A stretch of 39,869 nucleotides of DNA from Halalkalibacter suaedae (GTDB taxonomy: Bacteria > Bacillota > Bacilli > Bacillales > Bacillaceae_D), in contig NZ_JAGKSQ010000015.1 in the NCBI RefSeq assembly GCF_017939705.1, positions 1-39,869 of the forward strand, in the 5' to 3' direction. Below, in pieces: positions 6,908 to 14,980 of the stretch. Under the pieces are notes generated by a model. The model saw only the letters and a program-made list of their open reading frames with translations, made no database searches and had not been told where the DNA came from. A program made the translations under genes and the position numbers. The first letter of the stretch is position 1. Each line of letters starts with the position of its first letter.

Positions 6908-7861
6908 ATGAGGAAACAATTTTTTCTTTATTCAGTAGTAGCAACTTTAACCTTTGGTTCTACAGCCATTACTGCACAGGCAATTGAACCAGACGAAGCT
7001 AGTGAGCATTTTCCAGCAGTTATTGACTGGTCAGAAACGGATTGGAACAGCTACTTAGATGAAAATTATGGTACAAGCTTAAATGACTACGACACTGTAT
7101 TGGAGCTTGAGGCTGACATAGGTCCTCCAGTAGATTTGGCAGCATTGGGTAACGCCGATACCTCTGATCCAAATGTTTTAGATCTTATCGAAAAATATGA
7201 CATGAGTACTGAAGAACTTGTTATATTCCTAGATAGTTATGATAACGTTGAAAATATTTATTTTCTAGCAGATTTAGAGAATGCATTGGAACAAGATGGT
7301 TTTGTATTAGTAGAAGATGGTGAAAATACAGAAGAACCTGTTAATGAACCTGCTACAGAAGAAGAACAGCCTGAGCAAGACACTGAGGAGCCTACATCAG
7401 AGCAAGAATCAGAATATGCTTTTGACATGACACAGCTTGAGAATGTTTATTTAACGCCTCTAGGTTGGACTCAGGAAGAGTTTTCCACCTATGTAGAAGA
7501 TAATTATGACAAACCTTTGAGTGATTTTGAATCGTTTGAAGCACTTGAAAGCACTGTTGGCCCTGTTTTAACCGATGAAAATCTTCAAGATCTCCTCAAT
7601 TCTTACGGATTATCTCCTGAAGAATACCGTCAGCTATTAGCTGATTACGGGGAAGTTCCTGAAGACTACTACTTTGTTTATGAGTTAACAGAAACTCTCG
7701 ATTATTATACGAGTGATGAAGCAGACAATGCAGATACTGAAACAGGAGCAGAAATGCCAGAAACTGCTACAAATTCTGTCTTGATGACAATGATTGGACT
7801 TGGAGCTGCGGCAACTGGAGCATGTATATTTTTCCGAAGACGTCCATTAGGTGAAAAGTAA
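6908..7861 (+). CDS. Processed acidic surface protein, sortase-anchored (MPETA)
   Basis: A 317-residue strongly acidic wall protein. It has a signal peptide ending near AQA (residue 25). Two related blocks of about 95 residues follow, each with D-W/G-W, E-NY and L-DYD-L-LE patterns (about residues 36-135 and 178-270), joined by a Glu/Thr/Pro-rich linker. The C-terminus carries a sorting signal: MPETATN (residues 283-289), a hydrophobic segment and an RRR tail. This matches the 'processed acidic surface protein' family with an LPXTA-like motif, known next to class D sortases. The TAA of this gene shares its last base with the ATG of the sortase gene, so the pair is translationally coupled. An AGGAGG ribosome binding site lies six bases or so before ATG. 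The function at the surface is unknown; the internal duplication suggests ligand or cation binding. Confidence 0.85.
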   Translation: MRKQFFLYSVVATLTFGSTAITAQAIEPDEASEHFPAVIDWSETDWNSYLDENYGTSLNDYDTVLELEADIGPPVDLAALGNADTSDPNVLDLIEKYDMSTEELVIFLDSYDNVENIYFLADLENALEQDGFVLVEDGENTEEPVNEPATEEEQPEQDTEEPTSEQESEYAFDMTQLENVYLTPLGWTQEEFSTYVEDNYDKPLSDFESFEALESTVGPVLTDENLQDLLNSYGLSPEEYRQLLADYGEVPEDYYFVYELTETLDYYTSDEADNADTETGAEMPETATNSVLMTMIGLGAAATGACIFFRRRPLGEK

Positions 7862-8529
7862 TGAAACTCATTAAGGATAGATCGAGGAAAGAGAAATCTT
7901 TCCTCATTTCTTTTCTTTCCATTCTTTTAATTGCAACAGGACTATATATTGCGGGCAGTCACTCTTATCAATGGGTAAGAGGATATTTCGCAGTTGAGGA
8001 CATAGAAGTCGAGGGAGCGGATGATTCTTTAAGAGGAAAGAGTGCTGGTAATCAAGCTGTACAGTACCCTCTATACGAATCCTATCCTGAAACTAACGAT
8101 CAGTTTGGAACGTTAACTATCCCGAAATTAAAAATTTCAATTCCAATTTTTGAAGGAACCGATCCAGACCAATTAGCAAAAGGAATAGGGCATTTTGAGA
8201 ACAGTGTGTTGCCAGGAGAAAATAATAATAGCGTTCTCTCTGGACATCGAGATACCGTATTCCGGCAGTTAGGAGAAGTTGGTGAAGATGACTTGTTAAT
8301 TGTTACTACTTCGGCTGGTGATTTTACTTATCGTGTCCAAAAAGTTCGGATTGTAGATGCGAATGATCGGACAGTCATAGTACCGAAGCCTCAAGCAACA
8401 TTGACTGTCACCACCTGTTATCCTTTCAACTTTATAGGAAACGCACCTGAACGTTATGTGCTTATAGGAGAATTGATTAAGATGAGGTTATCCGAAAAAT
8501 CAAAAACACAATTAGATTTACTAACTTAA
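7861..8529 (+). CDS. Class D sortase
   Basis: A 222-residue membrane-anchored transpeptidase that cleaves the sorting signal of its substrate and links it to the wall. One N-terminal transmembrane helix (about residues 15-35) is followed by the sortase beta-barrel. Visible catalytic residues are His in LSGHRDTVF, Cys in the TVTTCYPF motif and Arg in NAPERYVLIG. The GTLTIPKLKISIPIFEGTD start and the GIGHFENSVLPGE segment are typical of class D. It starts on the last base of the stop of the acidic surface protein, its presumed substrate. The C-terminal tail after the catalytic Arg is slightly longer than in the second sortase of this window. Confidence 0.93.
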   Translation: MKLIKDRSRKEKSFLISFLSILLIATGLYIAGSHSYQWVRGYFAVEDIEVEGADDSLRGKSAGNQAVQYPLYESYPETNDQFGTLTIPKLKISIPIFEGTDPDQLAKGIGHFENSVLPGENNNSVLSGHRDTVFRQLGEVGEDDLLIVTTSAGDFTYRVQKVRIVDANDRTVIVPKPQATLTVTTCYPFNFIGNAPERYVLIGELIKMRLSEKSKTQLDLLT

Positions 8530-8547
8530 TAGGAGGGTAAAGATGCT

Positions 8548-9291
8548 ATGGAAGCAACAGACAATAAGAAAGCAAGCTTTCCCGCTTTGCTTTTGATCAT
8601 CGGATTGGGAATAGCGAGTCTTTTCGTTTGGTTTTTTGCTGAAATTGCGGAAGATCTTTTGGAAAATGAATTGGTAAGGTTTGATGATGCAATAATTAGT
8701 ATGTTTGAAGCAGTGGAAACTTCTACTCTTGATTCAATTTATATTATTATTACCGAACTCGGATCTGTTTGGTTTCTGATGACGTTGTCGGTTCTAGTTA
8801 TTTTATTACTATGGTTTAAAGCTAAAGATAAATGGGGAATTCTTTTCTTTATAACTGCAGTAGGTGGCAGTGGCCTGCTGACTTGGATATTGAAACATAC
8901 TTACGAAAGAGGTCGACCTTCCATCAATGAAGAAATCGATGCTATTGGTTTTAGTTTCCCGAGCGGCCATTCAATGGGATCGCTTATTTTCTACGGCTTT
9001 ATCGCCTATTTCATTTTACGAAGCAGTCAGAAGAAAATAATAAAATACATTTCTATGGTTGTATTAAGTATATTGATTATTTTAATTGGGACGAGCCGTA
9101 TCTATTTAGGTGCCCACTATCCAAGTGATGTCATTGCAGGTTATGTCGCAGGAACAATTTGGCTGATTCTCTGCTTATTAGCTCTTGAGTGGGTCCAATG
9201 GCAAAGTAATAGCCAAGTACGTCCTGTCTATACTTTAAGAAACTTTTTAGTCTCCACTTTTAAGTCAGTCAAGCAGAAACTTGGAAAGTGA
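8548..9291 (+). CDS. PAP2-family membrane phosphatase
   Basis: A 247-residue integral membrane phosphatase of the type-2 phosphatidic acid phosphatase family. It has about six transmembrane helices. All three motifs are visible: KHTYERGRP (about residue 118), FPSGHS (about residue 139) and SRIYLGAHYPSDV (about residue 185), with the catalytic His in motifs 2 and 3. Substrates of relatives include undecaprenyl-pyrophosphate and phosphatidylglycerophosphate. AGGAGG lies 11 bases before the ATG. It is the third gene in the sortase operon (18-bp gap), so a role in recycling wall lipid carrier is reasonable but inferred. Confidence 0.93.
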   Translation: MEATDNKKASFPALLLIIGLGIASLFVWFFAEIAEDLLENELVRFDDAIISMFEAVETSTLDSIYIIITELGSVWFLMTLSVLVILLLWFKAKDKWGILFFITAVGGSGLLTWILKHTYERGRPSINEEIDAIGFSFPSGHSMGSLIFYGFIAYFILRSSQKKIIKYISMVVLSILIILIGTSRIYLGAHYPSDVIAGYVAGTIWLILCLLALEWVQWQSNSQVRPVYTLRNFLVSTFKSVKQKLGK

Positions 9292-9294
9292 TAA

Positions 9295-10239
9295 ATGGTA
9301 AAGTTAAGGAAAGGAATGGATGTAGTGAAGATATTTAAAAGAATAGTACTCTTTTCGGGTGCTATATTAATGGTTTTACTTATTTGGGGACTGATAGAAC
9401 CTTATTTTGTTAATTTAGAAGAAGAAGAAGCTGCCATTCCAAATTTGCCAAATGCTTGGGAAAATGAAAAAATCGCCGTGATTGGTGATTTTCAAATAGG
9501 AATGTGGCTAGATAATGACTCCACTGTTGAAAAGATGGCTAATCAGCTTGTCGATTTAAATCCAAGTGCTGTTCTTTTTTTGGGTGACTATGTTTATCAT
9601 GCGGTAGATAGCTCGTTAAAAGAACGACAAAGGATGAAAGAATTGATCCAGCCATTAACAGACTCGGACATCTCGGTTTTTGCTGTACTCGGTAATCATG
9701 ATTATGCCATGTCATCAAAAACGAAGGATCCAAATGAAGAATTGGCCCAAGAAACGAAATCAGTGTTGCAGGAGTTAGATATAACGGTTCTTCAAAACGA
9801 AGCCGTTTCACTGACTCAAACAGATGACGGTATTAAAGAAGGAAGCACTTCATCAGAGTCTCTCTATCTAGTGGGGTTAGGGGCAGCTTGGCCAGGAAAG
9901 GCAGATCCTTCAAAAGCCTTTGATGACGTTCCAGAGTCTGCAGCCCGTTTTGTAATGATGCATAATCCCAACACTTTCGAAACATTGCCAGCTGAGTCAG
10001 CACCTGTGTCTGTAGCAGGCCATACTCATGGAGGACAAATGAAAATTCCTGGTACCCCAGAATGGTCATATACTTCCTTGATGTCTGATAGTGAAGCCCA
10101 GCATATCTATGGATGGAGTAATAACGAAGGAGCAGGAGGCAACCAGCTATATATAAATCCTGGAATTGGATTTAGTAATTTTCCGCTTCGCATCAATTGT
10201 CCCCCAGAAATAACGCTATTCACATTGAAATCAGATTAA
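9295..10239 (+). CDS. Membrane-anchored metallophosphoesterase
   Basis: A 314-residue calcineurin-like phosphoesterase, resembling the YkuE/YaeI type. One N-terminal transmembrane helix (about residues 14-34) is followed by metal-binding motifs in the usual order: GDFQ (residue about 63), FLGDYVYH, LGNHDY, a later MMHNP, and AGHTHGGQMKIPG near residue 240. GNHD and GHTH supply the di-metal ligands. The active site faces outward if the helix is an anchor. It follows the PAP2 gene after 3 bp, so the two phosphatases are coexpressed with the sortase system. An internal ATG/GTG around residue 8 is a possible alternative start. The substrate is unknown. Confidence 0.9.
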   Translation: MVKLRKGMDVVKIFKRIVLFSGAILMVLLIWGLIEPYFVNLEEEEAAIPNLPNAWENEKIAVIGDFQIGMWLDNDSTVEKMANQLVDLNPSAVLFLGDYVYHAVDSSLKERQRMKELIQPLTDSDISVFAVLGNHDYAMSSKTKDPNEELAQETKSVLQELDITVLQNEAVSLTQTDDGIKEGSTSSESLYLVGLGAAWPGKADPSKAFDDVPESAARFVMMHNPNTFETLPAESAPVSVAGHTHGGQMKIPGTPEWSYTSLMSDSEAQHIYGWSNNEGAGGNQLYINPGIGFSNFPLRINCPPEITLFTLKSD

Positions 10240-10354
10240 ACTCTTATAGATTTTCTGGGACTTAGTCTTCATTGCTGTAAGCGAAGAATCATCTTTTGTT
10301 TGAAGTACTCCTGAATTGAAGATAATAAAACGAAATAATCTAATGAAAAGAAAT

Positions 10355-10382
10355 AGAGGGCTCTCCGAATGGAAAGCCCTCT
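10355..10382 (+). terminator. Hairpin terminator after the sortase operon
   Basis: AGAGGGCT and AGCCCTCT form an 8-bp stem with a 12-nt loop, 115 bp after the metallophosphoesterase stop. The downstream T content is low on this strand and moderate on the other, so it could serve both converging transcripts. Confidence 0.55.
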
Positions 10383-10460
10383 TATCATTTATTCCACCTT
10401 TCAATTAAGGATACATGATGCAGTTCTGATGTTTTGAAGGACCTTATACAATTACGCTTA

Positions 10461-10907
10461 TCATATCGACAATGCCGCCAATTGTTCTCCCCAAGAAGCT
10501 AACTCACCTTCAACAAACCCTGCCTTTTTATAAACAAACTTAGCTGCAAGATTCTCAGGATGATACCCAATCATAATAAGTGGAATTTGCTGATTATTCA
10601 TGCCTCTGATCTCATCGACAATTCGTTTTACTGCATGTACACCTAGTCCGGTTCCTTGATACTTTTGATCTATCATTAGTCTGTATATCCAATAATTATG
10701 ATCATCAGAGTCTATACCGTACATAGTGAAGCCTATTATCCTATCATCAAGAAATATTCCTTTCGCATAGAAGGAATCTAGGAATTGTACCTCCGCAATT
10801 GAGTAAAGGTTTGAAGCTATAAATCTTTGTTGGTCTTCTCTTACCGATAAATTAATAGCTTCTTCCCAATTGTTTTTGTCAATCGATTTTAACGTTAAGT
10901 TTTTCAA
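10461..10907 (-). CDS. GNAT acetyltransferase, BltD-like (spermine/spermidine type)
   Basis: An acetyl-CoA-dependent N-acetyltransferase of about 148 residues. The GNAT core is visible: WIYRLMIDQKYQGTGLGVHA is the motif A beta4-alpha3 region with the Q-x-x-G-x-G acetyl-CoA loop, and ENLAAKFVYKKAGFVEGE is motif B. The N-terminal ASNLYSIAEVQF stretch is like B. subtilis BltD, a polyamine acetyltransferase, so polyamines are a plausible substrate. The frame opens at TTG 10925, but AAAGGGG lies inside that extension, 8 bases before the TTG at 10907, which I prefer as the start. It is a single gene with no linked efflux pump. Confidence 0.85.
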   Translation of the reverse strand: MKNLTLKSIDKNNWEEAINLSVREDQQRFIASNLYSIAEVQFLDSFYAKGIFLDDRIIGFTMYGIDSDDHNYWIYRLMIDQKYQGTGLGVHAVKRIVDEIRGMNNQQIPLIMIGYHPENLAAKFVYKKAGFVEGELASWGEQLAALSI

Positions 10908-11106
10908 TTTCAATACCCCTTTCAATATTAAGGGGAACCACGCAGTTATGGTCTATTTAAACGTTATCCCCTTATGCTTAGACCCAAAGAAAAATGATAT
11001 ATTTCTCATAAACATCGCCTCCTCTAAAGCTCACTAATATATTTATTAAATCATATTACGTATACTGTTTACTATATATTCTCCACTAACACGCAGCAGG
11101 TAACTC

Positions 11107-11141
11107 AAAAAACGACCCCTCAAAAAAGAAAGTCGTTTTTT
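11107..11141 (-). terminator. Terminator of the NmrA-like gene
   Basis: AAAAAACGAC and GTCGTTTTTT form a 10-bp stem with a 15-nt A-rich loop. A T run follows on the minus strand. It lies just after the stop of the gene at 11152 and could also act on the other strand. Confidence 0.8.
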
Positions 11142-11151
11142 TCTTTAACCA

Positions 11152-12027
11152 CTAACGTAGCCATTTAAGAAATATCTTTAATGATTTGACCCAATGCCCT
11201 ACTATTGGTGTAGCAGGGCGTCCCAAGATCTTTTCAAAGTCATTGCTGCTAACTTCTAGTGTGCCCTCTCTAATCCCTTTTTGGATCGCAACAAGAAAAG
11301 AAATGAGGGAATCCGGAAGGCCAGCACCTTTCATTATGCTAGCGTACCCATCGTCATCAACCTCTTGTAGAGATACTTCCTTACCCAACACATCCCTAAT
11401 TGTTGAGACAAATTCTTCTTGGGTTACTAGCTCACCTGATAGCTCATAGATCTTATTTTCATGACCGTAACTAGATAATACCTTTGCTGCTGCCTCCGCA
11501 TAATCTTGTTGAAGAGCCCATCCTACCTTTCCCTCACCCGCTGATGTCACCCAAGGAGCTCCAGCTAGAACACCTTGAATGCTAGAAACTTCATTTTCCA
11601 AATACCAGTTATTGCGTAAGAAGGAATAAGGAATACCTGTCTTTAAGATTGCCTCTTCAGTTGCTTTATGCGTAGGTGCAAGAATGTTTTGGCTATCCTG
11701 TGCGTTCGCTATGCTAGTATAGGCAATGAATTTAACACCAGCACGAGCTGCTGCTGATACTGCATTGCTATGCTGACGAATTCTAGTTTCATTATCGCCA
11801 TCTGTAGAAATAATTAATAAACGATCGACACCCGCAAAAGCAACGTCAAGTGTGTCTGAATCATCAAAATCTCCTTGACGTACCTCTATTCCTCTCGCTT
11901 GAAATTTCCCCGCCTTTTCTGGATTACGTACACTTATAGCAAGCTGATCTGCGGGGACCGTGTTTAATAAACATTCTACAATTTTAGTCCCTAATTTTCC
12001 TGTTGCACCTGTTACTAATATTTTCAT
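11152..12027 (-). CDS. NmrA-like NAD(P)-binding oxidoreductase (QorB/YtfG type)
   Basis: A 291-residue Rossmann-fold protein of the atypical SDR/NmrA family, close to quinone or azo reductases of the YtfG/QorB kind. Residues 1-14 contain the nucleotide-binding motif (TGATGKLG). VRNPEKAG (about 35-42) is the NADP-discriminating loop, and AYTSIANAQ and FLRNNWYLEN are family hallmarks. The longer frame (to 12084) is rejected because GGAGGAG lies 6-7 bases before the ATG at 12027. It is transcribed away from an Rrf2-type regulator, and the shared region carries repeated operator-like sites and a clear promoter. A redox or electrophile stress function is inferred. Confidence 0.88.
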   Translation of the reverse strand: MKILVTGATGKLGTKIVECLLNTVPADQLAISVRNPEKAGKFQARGIEVRQGDFDDSDTLDVAFAGVDRLLIISTDGDNETRIRQHSNAVSAAARAGVKFIAYTSIANAQDSQNILAPTHKATEEAILKTGIPYSFLRNNWYLENEVSSIQGVLAGAPWVTSAGEGKVGWALQQDYAEAAAKVLSSYGHENKIYELSGELVTQEEFVSTIRDVLGKEVSLQEVDDDGYASIMKGAGLPDSLISFLVAIQKGIREGTLEVSSNDFEKILGRPATPIVGHWVKSLKIFLKWLR

Positions 12028-12047
12028 TGTAAACTCCTCCAAATAGA

Positions 12048-12124
12048 AACTTGAATACATTTCCCTCTCTTTACATGTATTCAAGTTAATTACATGTATT
12101 CATATTAGATACCACCTAGTATCT
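12048..12124. promoter_or_regulatory. Promoter and repeated operator-like sites between the NmrA-like and Rrf2 genes
   Basis: AACTTGAATACAT (12048-12060) and ATGTATTCAAGTT (12075-12087) form a perfect 13-bp inverted repeat. TTACATGTATTCA occurs at 12071-12083 and again at 12090-12102 as a direct repeat 19 bp apart. AGATAC and GTATCT (12107-12124) form another inverted repeat. On the minus strand TTGACA (12131-12126), an 18-bp spacer and TAATAT (12107-12102) make a strong sigma-A promoter for the oxidoreductase, and the last inverted repeat fills its spacer. This arrangement suggests repression by the divergently encoded Rrf2 protein. Confidence 0.65.
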
Positions 12125-12167
12125 TTGTCAATTAATTGAACGTTTTTTAGTTTCATAACTTTTAGGG

Positions 12168-12173
12168 TATAAT
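12168..12173 (+). promoter_or_regulatory. -10 element of the Rrf2 regulator gene
   Basis: A perfect TATAAT hexamer 56 bp upstream of the regulator start. The matching -35 is weak, which fits a regulated or autoregulated promoter. Confidence 0.4.
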
Positions 12174-12229
12174 ATGTTTACTCGAAAATGATCGATAGTT
12201 TTTGATGTAAATAGAGGTAGGTGAAAGAT

Positions 12230-12670
12230 ATGTCGATCAGCAGTCGTTTTACCGTCGGTGTTCATATATTAACTCTAATTGAACTAAATAAAGATGGGAT
12301 TAGTTCCTCCGAATTTCTCGCTGGAAGTGTAAACACAAATCCAACCTTGATTAGGAAAATTATGGGTATGTTAAAAAAATCCGGTTTAATCCATGTACGA
12401 CCTGGTATCGCAGGGACAAAACTAGCGAAAGAACCCTCTAGTATTACTTTGCTTGATGTTTATAAATCGGTTGATGTTTTACAGGAAAATGAATTATTTA
12501 GTGTCCATGAAAATTCCCACGCTGAATGTCTTGTCGGAAAGAATATTCAAGACGCTCTTACACCCGTTTTGTCGGCAGCTCAATTGGCTATGGAAAAAGT
12601 GTTAGGACATGTAACGATTGAGGATATAGTTAACGAAATTGCTGAAAAAGAAAAACCTAACACACAATAA
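12230..12670 (+). CDS. Rrf2-family transcriptional regulator (YwnA-like)
   Basis: A winged-helix regulator of about 146 residues. The start MSISSRFTVGVHIL, the recognition region TNPTLIRKIMGMLKKSGLI and the wing are typical of Rrf2 proteins. The three-cysteine Fe-S cluster of IscR/NsrR is absent; only one Cys (in HAECLVGKNI, near residue 101) is present. It therefore belongs to the cysteine-poor YwnA/HypR-like branch, some members of which sense electrophiles or disulfide stress through a Cys. The frame allows a GTG at 12221, but AGGTG spaced six bases from ATG 12230 favours the latter. It is divergent from the NmrA-like oxidoreductase, its likely target. Confidence 0.9.
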   Translation: MSISSRFTVGVHILTLIELNKDGISSSEFLAGSVNTNPTLIRKIMGMLKKSGLIHVRPGIAGTKLAKEPSSITLLDVYKSVDVLQENELFSVHENSHAECLVGKNIQDALTPVLSAAQLAMEKVLGHVTIEDIVNEIAEKEKPNTQ

Positions 12671-12736
12671 TATTTAGGCAGATGCGGGTTACATTGATTA
12701 AAACCCCGATCAAGATAGATAGTGTGCGAAACCATT

Positions 12737-12782
12737 CTTGAAATATACCTCGCTTTCCGCCGGAAGCGAAGTATATTTCAAG
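12737..12782. repeat. Isolated core palindrome related to the 239-bp repeat
   Basis: A near-perfect palindrome with arms of 21-22 nt. CTTGAAATATACCTCGCTTTCC pairs with GGAAGCGAAGTATATTTCAAG apart from one mismatch and one bulge, around a short centre. The arm shares GAAATATACTTCGCTTTCCG with the inner part of the dispersed repeat. It looks like a mini-derivative. It lies between the Rrf2 gene and the cadA terminator. Confidence 0.6.
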
Positions 12783-12785
12783 ACC

Positions 12786-12817
12786 TAAATAAAAGTTAGG
12801 GAATCTTCTTCCCTAAC
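12786..12817 (-). terminator. Terminator of cadA
   Basis: GTTAGGGAA and TTCCCTAAC form a 9-bp stem with a 5-nt loop. On the minus strand TTTTATTT follows. It is 16 bp past the cadA stop. Confidence 0.85.
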
Positions 12818-12832
12818 TCTCTTAATCAATTA

Positions 12833-14980
12833 TTACTTATCTTTCAATCTCAAAAGCCTTAATCCATTCAGAGTCACAAGTAAAGTTGCACCCATATCTG
12901 CTAGAATGGCAATCCAGAGGGTAAGCCAGCCTGGCACGACTAAGAGCAAGGCAACTATTTTAATCCCTAAAGAAAATGAAATGTTCTGCTTAATAATATT
13001 CAACGCTTTTCGGCTTAATTTGATAGTATATGGTAGCTTTGTTAAATCATCACCCATGAGTGCAACATCGGCTGTCTCAAGTGCAGTATCTGTACCTGCT
13101 CCGCCCATCGCAATCCCAACAGTCGAAGCTGCAAGGGCAGGTGCGTCATTTACTCCATCCCCAACCATAGCTACATTGCCGTATTCTGAGCGAAGTCTTT
13201 TAATATAATTTAATTTTTCTTCAGGCATTAACTCTGCCTGAACATCCGTTACACCTACATGTTCACCAATTGCTTTGGCTGTTCGCTCATTATCGCCTGT
13301 AAGCATAATCGTCATTTTGATTCCTAGACTATGGAGCCTCTTAATAACTTCCTGACTTGTTTCCCTTACTTCATCAGCAACTGCAATGATTGCTAGAACT
13401 TCAAGACGCGTCCCCACGATCATTGCCGTTTTCCCTTGTTCCTGTAGTGTTCTAACGTACTCTGCCACGTTAGAAGCTAAATCTCCCTTGTGTAATTCAG
13501 CAAATAAAGATGGACTGCCAATAAAGAACTCATTGCGATTGACTGTACCTCTGATCCCTTTACCAGTGATCGATGTGAAATCATCCACGGTTAGATCCGT
13601 GTAAGAAACCTTTTCTTCTTCTGCCTTGGCCATGATCGCTGAAGCAAGAGGATGCTGCGAACGATATTCCAATGCAGCTATAATCGCTAATAATTCCGCT
13701 TCATTCATCTCACACTGATACGTAATAAAGTCTGTCACAACAGGCTTTCCTTTTGTCAAAGTCCCTGTTTTATCAAACGCAATTGCTTTTAGAGCACCAG
13801 CTTCTTCTAGATAGATTCCACCTTTAACTAAAATACCATTTTTAGCCGCATTACCAATAGCTGTAACAATGGCTACCGGTGTGGAAATCACGAGTGCACA
13901 TGGGCATCCGACAACGAGCACTGCTAACCCTTGATACACCCATAGCTCCCAACTTGCTTGAAACAATAGTGGTGGAATGATGGCTACAAGTGCTGCTACG
14001 ACCATAATAGCTGGCGTATAGTACTTAGCAAATTTATCTACAAATGCTTGGGACGGAGCACGCTCCCCTTGTGCTTCCTCGACAAGATGAATAATCTTGG
14101 CAATAGTCGAATCATTAACATGCTTTGTTACTTCAACTTCAAGCAATCCTTCTTCATTCAAAGTCCCAGCAAAGATGTCATCATCTACTGTTTTTTCAAC
14201 TGGTACCGATTCCCCGGTAATCGCCGCTTGGTTAACCGCTGAATGACCTTTTCGAACAACACCATCCATCGCAATCTTTTGACCGGGCTTCACAATCATA
14301 ATATCTCCAATTTCAATTTCATCGACCCTGACCATCATTTCCTGAGAACCTCTCCTAATTAGTGCCTCTTTTGGAGCGATATCCATCAATGATCGAATCG
14401 ACTGCCTTGCCTTATCCATAGAAAAGCGTTCAAGAGCTTCACTTATCGCAAACAAGATTACGACAATAGCTCCTTCTGTCCATTCTCCAATAATTGCAGC
14501 ACCAATAACTGCAACGGTCATTAATGTCTTCATATCAAATTGGAACCTTAATAAATTATTTAATCCAACCTTGAAGAGTGAAAATCCCCCGATAATAATC
14601 GAGAACACAAAGAAAAGAATCGAGATAAAATCGTCTTCCCCATACATCGCTTGTGTAATGTACCCAACTATCACAAAAAGAGCAGCTGCAATCACATTCC
14701 AATATTTCAAAACGAATGGTACTTTTTTTTCTTCAAAACCTTCTTGATCGTTTTCGGAGATCAACTTTAAATTTTCAAAAGCCCCTGCTTTTTCTAAATC
14801 TTTAATCGTTGTCTCACCATATACCGTTAGCTTTGATGCTCCGAAGTTCACTTTTGCGTCAATCACACCATCCAGGTGTTTCACGTTCTTTTCAAACGTG
14901 GTAGCACAGCCTGCTCAAGTGAATCCTTGCACACGATAGACTGCTTTTTCTCCTTCTAATCCTTCATCAGTCACGTTCAT
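12833..14980 (-). CDS. cadA: Cd/Zn/Pb-type P1B ATPase CadA with in-frame TGA in the metal-binding motif (candidate selenoprotein)
   Basis: A heavy-metal-exporting P-type ATPase, 715 residues if the TGA at 14917-14915 (codon 22) is decoded. The order is: an N-terminal HMA domain (about 12-75) whose motif reads [15 protein letters not shown], with TGA in place of the first Cys of C-x-x-C; membrane helices; the TGES loop (about 255-258); the metal-site CPC (359-361) in helix 6; the phosphorylation site DKTGT (Asp 403); the HP-type nucleotide-binding region (QHPLASAI); and [10 protein letters not shown]. The full length equals normal CadA length (about 710-730), so the TGA is not a truncation. 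Starting after it (GTG 14884) would destroy the HMA motif. The start at ATG 14980 overlaps the end of cadC by 14 bases, with GGGAGG just before it. A SECIS-like hairpin follows the TGA (14882-14900). Selenocysteine decoding is inference; the ATPase identity is secure. Confidence 0.93.
14882..14900 (-). promoter_or_regulatory. SECIS-like hairpin in cadA
   Basis: On the minus strand CACGTT and AACGTG form a 6-bp stem with a 7-nt loop (TGAAAAG). The loop begins after 20 nt from the TGA, and its second base is G. Further pairing (TG with CA, CAGG with CCTG) extends the stem towards the TGA. Known bacterial SECIS elements have a short upper stem, a G among the first loop bases and roughly this distance. 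Function is inferred. Confidence 0.65.

Noticed and set aside
14882-14884. GTG 14884 as the start of a 683-residue CadA
   Set aside because: It removes the metal-binding C-x-x-C region that is present in frame just upstream, has no suitable ribosome binding site and leaves a gap to cadC. The upstream ATG overlapping cadC gives the normal length.
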